Assembly: GCA_002394125.1 (NCBI GenBank)
Contig: DGSY01000071.1
Span: 1 to 16,775 of the forward strand
Direction of reading: 5' to 3'
Length of the DNA: 16,775 nt
Source of the DNA: Ruminococcus sp. UBA4350
GTDB lineage: Bacteria > Bacillota > Clostridia > Oscillospirales > Ruminococcaceae
Shown: piece by piece, positions 13,937-16,775 of the stretch
Numbering within the stretch: position 1 is the stretch's first letter
Layout of the letters: every line of letters starts with the position of its first letter
The notes under the pieces: generated by a model
The model's input: the letters and a program-made list of their open reading frames with translations, nothing else
Told to the model about the DNA's origin: nothing
The model's database searches: none
Translations under genes and position numbers: made by a program

Positions 13937-15051
13937 ATGCTTTGCATGACAGATTTTCCGGATGTATCATCGGCGGTGCGGCGGGCGATGCGCTCGGCTA
14001 TCCGGTCGAATTCAGGCGCAGAGATGAAATTCTGCGTATTCACGGTGCTTCCGGTGTTACTTCCTATTCTTATTTTGACGGCTTTGACAAAGCCCTTGTG
14101 TCAGATGATACACAGATGACACTGTTCACGGCAAACGGCCTGCTCCGCTGTGCTGCACTGAAGCAGAACGGCGAATCTCCCGATGAAACAGACTGCATCC
14201 GGACAGCATATCTCGAATGGCTCCTGACGCAGGATTATGCCACTGCGCCGCATCCGTTTACAAAGCAAGGCGCCAAAGCTGAACTGCCTCTGAATCCCGC
14301 GGACTATCATTCGTGGCTCATGGAGATTCCGTGGCTGTACGGCCGGAGAGCACCGGGCAATACCTGCCTGACTGCGCTGATCAACGGCGGAAACAGCAGT
14401 TTTTCTGCACCGCTCAATCACAGCAAGGGCTGCGGCGGCGTGATGCGGACAGCACCCGCCGGACTGTATGCCGAAACTGCGGAGGAAGCTATGCGGATCG
14501 GTGCGGAGGCCGCTGTTCTCACACACGGACATCCGCTCGGATATCTCCCTGCCGGTGCACTTTCCTATATCGTTCACCGCGCCGTGCGGACGGAGCTTCC
14601 GCTTGCACAGATCACGGCAGAGAGTCTGGATGCCGCAGATGCGATGTTCGCAAAAATTGATGCAGCGGCGGAGTATCTGCATGACTTCCGCGCCATTATG
14701 GAATGGGCGCTGGAATATGCAGGGAATCCGCAGTACAGCGATGCCGAGGCAATCAAGCAGCTCGGTGAGGGCTGGGTCGGTGAAGAAGCACTCGCGGTCG
14801 CTGTATACTGTGCGGTACGGCATGAAAACGATTTCGCGCAGTGCCTGACCGCATCTGTCAGCCATGACGGTGACAGCGATTCGACCGGAGCGATCGCCGG
14901 CAATATTCTCGGTGCGCGGCTCGGCCTTTCGGCGATCCCGTCATCCCTGACCGACACGCTGGAGGGCACTGCTGAAATGCAGCAGCTCGCCGATGATCTT
15001 TTTCATCTGAACAGTCATGATGACGCATGGCGCAGACGCTATCTGCGCTAA
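13933..15051 (+). CDS. ADP-ribosylglycohydrolase family protein (DraG/ARH-like)
   Basis: A 372-aa cytosolic, all-helical Mg-dependent hydrolase of the DraG/ARH fold, which removes ADP-ribose from proteins or small ADP-ribosyl compounds. Seen: G-C-I-I-G-G-A-A-G-D-A-L-G near the N-terminus; the first metal motif S57-D-D-T-Q-M-T; the substrate-loop region K-G-C-G-G-V-M-R-T-A (165-174); a Thr-His-Gly-His at 197-200; and the second metal motif H311-D-G-D-S-D-S-T-G-A-I-A-G-N. All expected metal ligands are present, so an active enzyme is likely. ATG 13933 overlaps the HAD stop by 4 nt (ATGA), with AAAGGAGG 7 nt upstream. No ADP-ribosyltransferase is visible in the window, so the target is unknown. 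It could reverse protein modification, defend against ADP-ribosylating toxins, or return ADP-ribose to the NAD pool served by pncB. It is followed 46 nt later by iorA with no clear terminator between. Confidence 0.92.
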   Translation: MNALHDRFSGCIIGGAAGDALGYPVEFRRRDEILRIHGASGVTSYSYFDGFDKALVSDDTQMTLFTANGLLRCAALKQNGESPDETDCIRTAYLEWLLTQDYATAPHPFTKQGAKAELPLNPADYHSWLMEIPWLYGRRAPGNTCLTALINGGNSSFSAPLNHSKGCGGVMRTAPAGLYAETAEEAMRIGAEAAVLTHGHPLGYLPAGALSYIVHRAVRTELPLAQITAESLDAADAMFAKIDAAAEYLHDFRAIMEWALEYAGNPQYSDAEAIKQLGEGWVGEEALAVAVYCAVRHENDFAQCLTASVSHDGDSDSTGAIAGNILGARLGLSAIPSSLTDTLEGTAEMQQLADDLFHLNSHDDAWRRRYLR

Positions 15052-15097
15052 TCTGAACCTGTTTTCAATATTCATCATTACATGAAGGAGATATACT

Positions 15098-16775
15098 ATG
15101 AAAAAACTGATGCTTGGCAATGAAGCCTTCGCGCGCGGACTCTATGAGGCCGGCTGCCGGTTTGCGTCCAGCTATCCCGGCACGCCCTCGACAGAGATCA
15201 CCGAAACTGTCGCGAAGTACGACGAAGTCTATGCGGAATGGGCACCGAATGAAAAGGTCGCCGTTGAATCCGCACTGGGCGCATCCTTCGCAGGTGCAAG
15301 AGCATTTGCGGCAATGAAGCACGTCGGCCTGAATGTCGCCGCCGATCCGCTTTATACCGCGGCTTACACCGGCGTCAACGGCGGCCTCGTGATCGCTGTC
15401 GCGGATGACCCCGGTATGCATTCCTCGCAGAATGAGCAGGATTCCCGCCACCACGCGATCGCATCGAAGGTTCCGATGCTGGAGCCGTCCGATTCTCAGG
15501 AATGCAAGGATTTCGCAATGCTCGGCTATGAGATCTCCGAGGAATTCGACACGCCGGTTCTCGTGCGAACAGCTACCAGAGTTGCGCATTCGCAGAGCGC
15601 CGTTGAGCAGCTTCCCCGTCAGGAGAAGGAGCTGAAGCCCTATGTCAAGACACCGCAGAAATATGTCATGGTTCCGGCGAATGCAAAGCTGCGCCATGTT
15701 GTTGTCGAGGAGCGCACTAAGAAGCTGATCGCATATGCCGAGACCGCTCCGATCAACCGCATTGAGGACAACGGCTCCGAGATCGGTGTCATCACCTGCG
15801 GCGCTGCTTATCAGTATGCAAAAGATGCGCTCGGCGATCAGGTCAACTACCTCAAGCTCGGTATGACCAATCCGCTGCCGGAAAAGCTGTTCCTTGATTT
15901 TGCAGCTAAATGCAAGACTGTCTACATCATTGAGGAACTGGACGGTATCCTCGAACAGCACGCCAAATGCCTCGGCATCGACTGCAAGGGCAAGGAGATC
16001 TTCGGCAATATCGGTGAGCTGAATCAGATCATCATTGCGGAAAAGCTGCTCGGCAAAAAGCCGGAGACCGTGCCGTATCCGGAACAGCTGCCGATCCGTC
16101 CGCCTGTCATGTGTGCCGGATGTCCGCACCGCGGCGTATTCTATACGCTCGCAAAGCACAAGATCACCGTTTCCGGCGATATCGGCTGCTATACGCTCGG
16201 CGCTGCAAAGCCGCTGGAGTCGATCGACTGGACGATCTGCATGGGCAGCTCGGTCTCCTGTCTGCATGGCTTTAACAAGGTTCTCGGCGAGAAATCCCAG
16301 AACAAGACCGTCGCGGTCATCGGCGATTCGACCTTTATGCACACCGGCCTGAATTCGCTCGTCAATGTCGCGTACAATGCATCGAATTCGACCGTCATCA
16401 TTCTCGATAACTCGATCACCGGCATGACCGGTCATCAGCAGAACCCAACCACCGGCAAGAACCTCAAGGGAGATCCGGCGGCAGCGGTCGATCTCGTAGC
16501 GCTCTGCCATGCAATCGGCATCAAGCGCGTCCGCGTCGCGGATCCCTATCATCTCGCGGAAATGGAGCAGGCGATCACCGAGGAACTCGCCGCAGACGAG
16601 CCCTCTGTCATCATCAGCCGCAGACCCTGCGCGCTGCTCAAATATGTCAAGCACAATCCCCCGCTGCACGTCAATACTGACAAGTGCAGAAGCTGCAAGA
16701 TGTGCCTGAAACTCGGCTGCCCTGCAATCTCCATGAAGGACGGCAAGGCCTGCATCGACCATACACAGTGTGTCG
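15098..16775 (+). CDS. iorA: Indolepyruvate ferredoxin oxidoreductase, alpha subunit (partial, 3' end outside window)
   Basis: 559 residues of the TPP- and Fe-S-dependent alpha subunit that, with IorB, decarboxylates aryl-2-oxo acids (indolepyruvate, phenylpyruvate) to aryl-acetyl-CoA and reduces ferredoxin. Seen: M-K-K-L-M-L-G-N-E-A (start), the conserved S-Y-P-G-T-P-S-T-E-I (25-34), C-A-G-C-P-H-R (339-345), and the TPP/Mg motif from G409-D-S to D437-N, followed by G-M-T-G-H-Q-Q-N-P (442-450). A C-terminal 4Fe-4S ligand set, C530-C533-C536-C541-P, is followed by a further Cys at 558 that probably opens the second cluster. The family is usually about 580-610 aa, so only a few dozen residues and the stop are missing. 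ATG 15098 has AAGGAG at 15085-15090 with 7-nt spacing. It lies 46 nt after the ADP-ribosylglycohydrolase; a separate promoter in that gap is not obvious. iorB is expected just outside the window. Confidence 0.95.
   Translation, partial: MKKLMLGNEAFARGLYEAGCRFASSYPGTPSTEITETVAKYDEVYAEWAPNEKVAVESALGASFAGARAFAAMKHVGLNVAADPLYTAAYTGVNGGLVIAVADDPGMHSSQNEQDSRHHAIASKVPMLEPSDSQECKDFAMLGYEISEEFDTPVLVRTATRVAHSQSAVEQLPRQEKELKPYVKTPQKYVMVPANAKLRHVVVEERTKKLIAYAETAPINRIEDNGSEIGVITCGAAYQYAKDALGDQVNYLKLGMTNPLPEKLFLDFAAKCKTVYIIEELDGILEQHAKCLGIDCKGKEIFGNIGELNQIIIAEKLLGKKPETVPYPEQLPIRPPVMCAGCPHRGVFYTLAKHKITVSGDIGCYTLGAAKPLESIDWTICMGSSVSCLHGFNKVLGEKSQNKTVAVIGDSTFMHTGLNSLVNVAYNASNSTVIILDNSITGMTGHQQNPTTGKNLKGDPAAAVDLVALCHAIGIKRVRVADPYHLAEMEQAITEELAADEPSVIISRRPCALLKYVKHNPPLHVNTDKCRSCKMCLKLGCPAISMKDGKACIDHTQCV

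Noticed and set aside
15065..16762. A 565-codon open frame on the minus strand opposite iorA
   Set aside because: It mirrors the conserved iorA frame and has no recognisable motif.

Overview
The window reads as chromosomal DNA of a gut or rumen Clostridia bacterium of the Ruminococcus / Oscillospiraceae kind. The reasons are moderate-to-high GC with Gram-positive ribosome binding sites, secreted proteins that pair BspA-like leucine-rich repeats with a type I dockerin (the cellulosome anchoring module), and anaerobic ferredoxin-dependent metabolism (indolepyruvate ferredoxin oxidoreductase). No IS element, phage gene, CRISPR array, tRNA or rRNA was seen. The assignment is inference from gene content.

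Layout. (1) Positions 1-5075, plus strand: the tail of a probable SGNH-hydrolase-type protein, then two tandem paralogues (777 and 771 aa). Each paralogue has a signal peptide, about 14-15 LRR_5 repeats, an unnamed domain with a papain-like Cys/His/Asp-Asn signature, and a C-terminal dockerin. (2) A bidirectional hairpin terminator at 5083-5109 separates this from the convergent minus-strand operon. (3) Positions 5122-9904, minus strand, transcribed right to left: ahcY-type hydrolase, a coiled-coil protein with an acidic proline-rich heptad tail, purine nucleoside phosphorylase, an unrecognised 202-aa helical protein, and an MTA/SAH/adenosine deaminase. Gaps are 23-36 nt throughout. (4) Positions 9905-10155: a divergent regulatory region with one good sigma-A-type promoter facing each way, plus a structured leader in front of pncB. 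(5) Positions 10156-15051, plus strand: pncB (nicotinate phosphoribosyltransferase), a cytosolic GH-A/GH26-like glycosidase homologue, a Cof-type HAD phosphatase and an ADP-ribosylglycohydrolase. The last three overlap by 8 and 4 nt. (6) From 15098 to the right edge: iorA, cut by the window end.

How the genes fit. The minus operon forms a coherent route for recycling the nucleoside by-products of S-adenosylmethionine: SAH or MTA is deaminated (MtaD), the thioether bond is cleaved (AhcY-like), and the nucleoside is phosphorolysed (PNP). The AhcY-like protein carries E and K at two positions that contact adenine in classical SAH hydrolases, as I recall for the Thermotoga/Methanocaldococcus type. 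With the adjacent deaminase this suggests the deamination-first (S-inosylhomocysteine) pathway. The plus operon joins the first step of NAD salvage from nicotinate to an ADP-ribosyl hydrolase and two accessory hydrolases, a possible NAD/ADP-ribose housekeeping unit. The two dockerin proteins are probably exported and attached to a cell-surface scaffold.

No stretch longer than 300 bases lacks a gene; the longest gap is 9905-10155 (251 nt).
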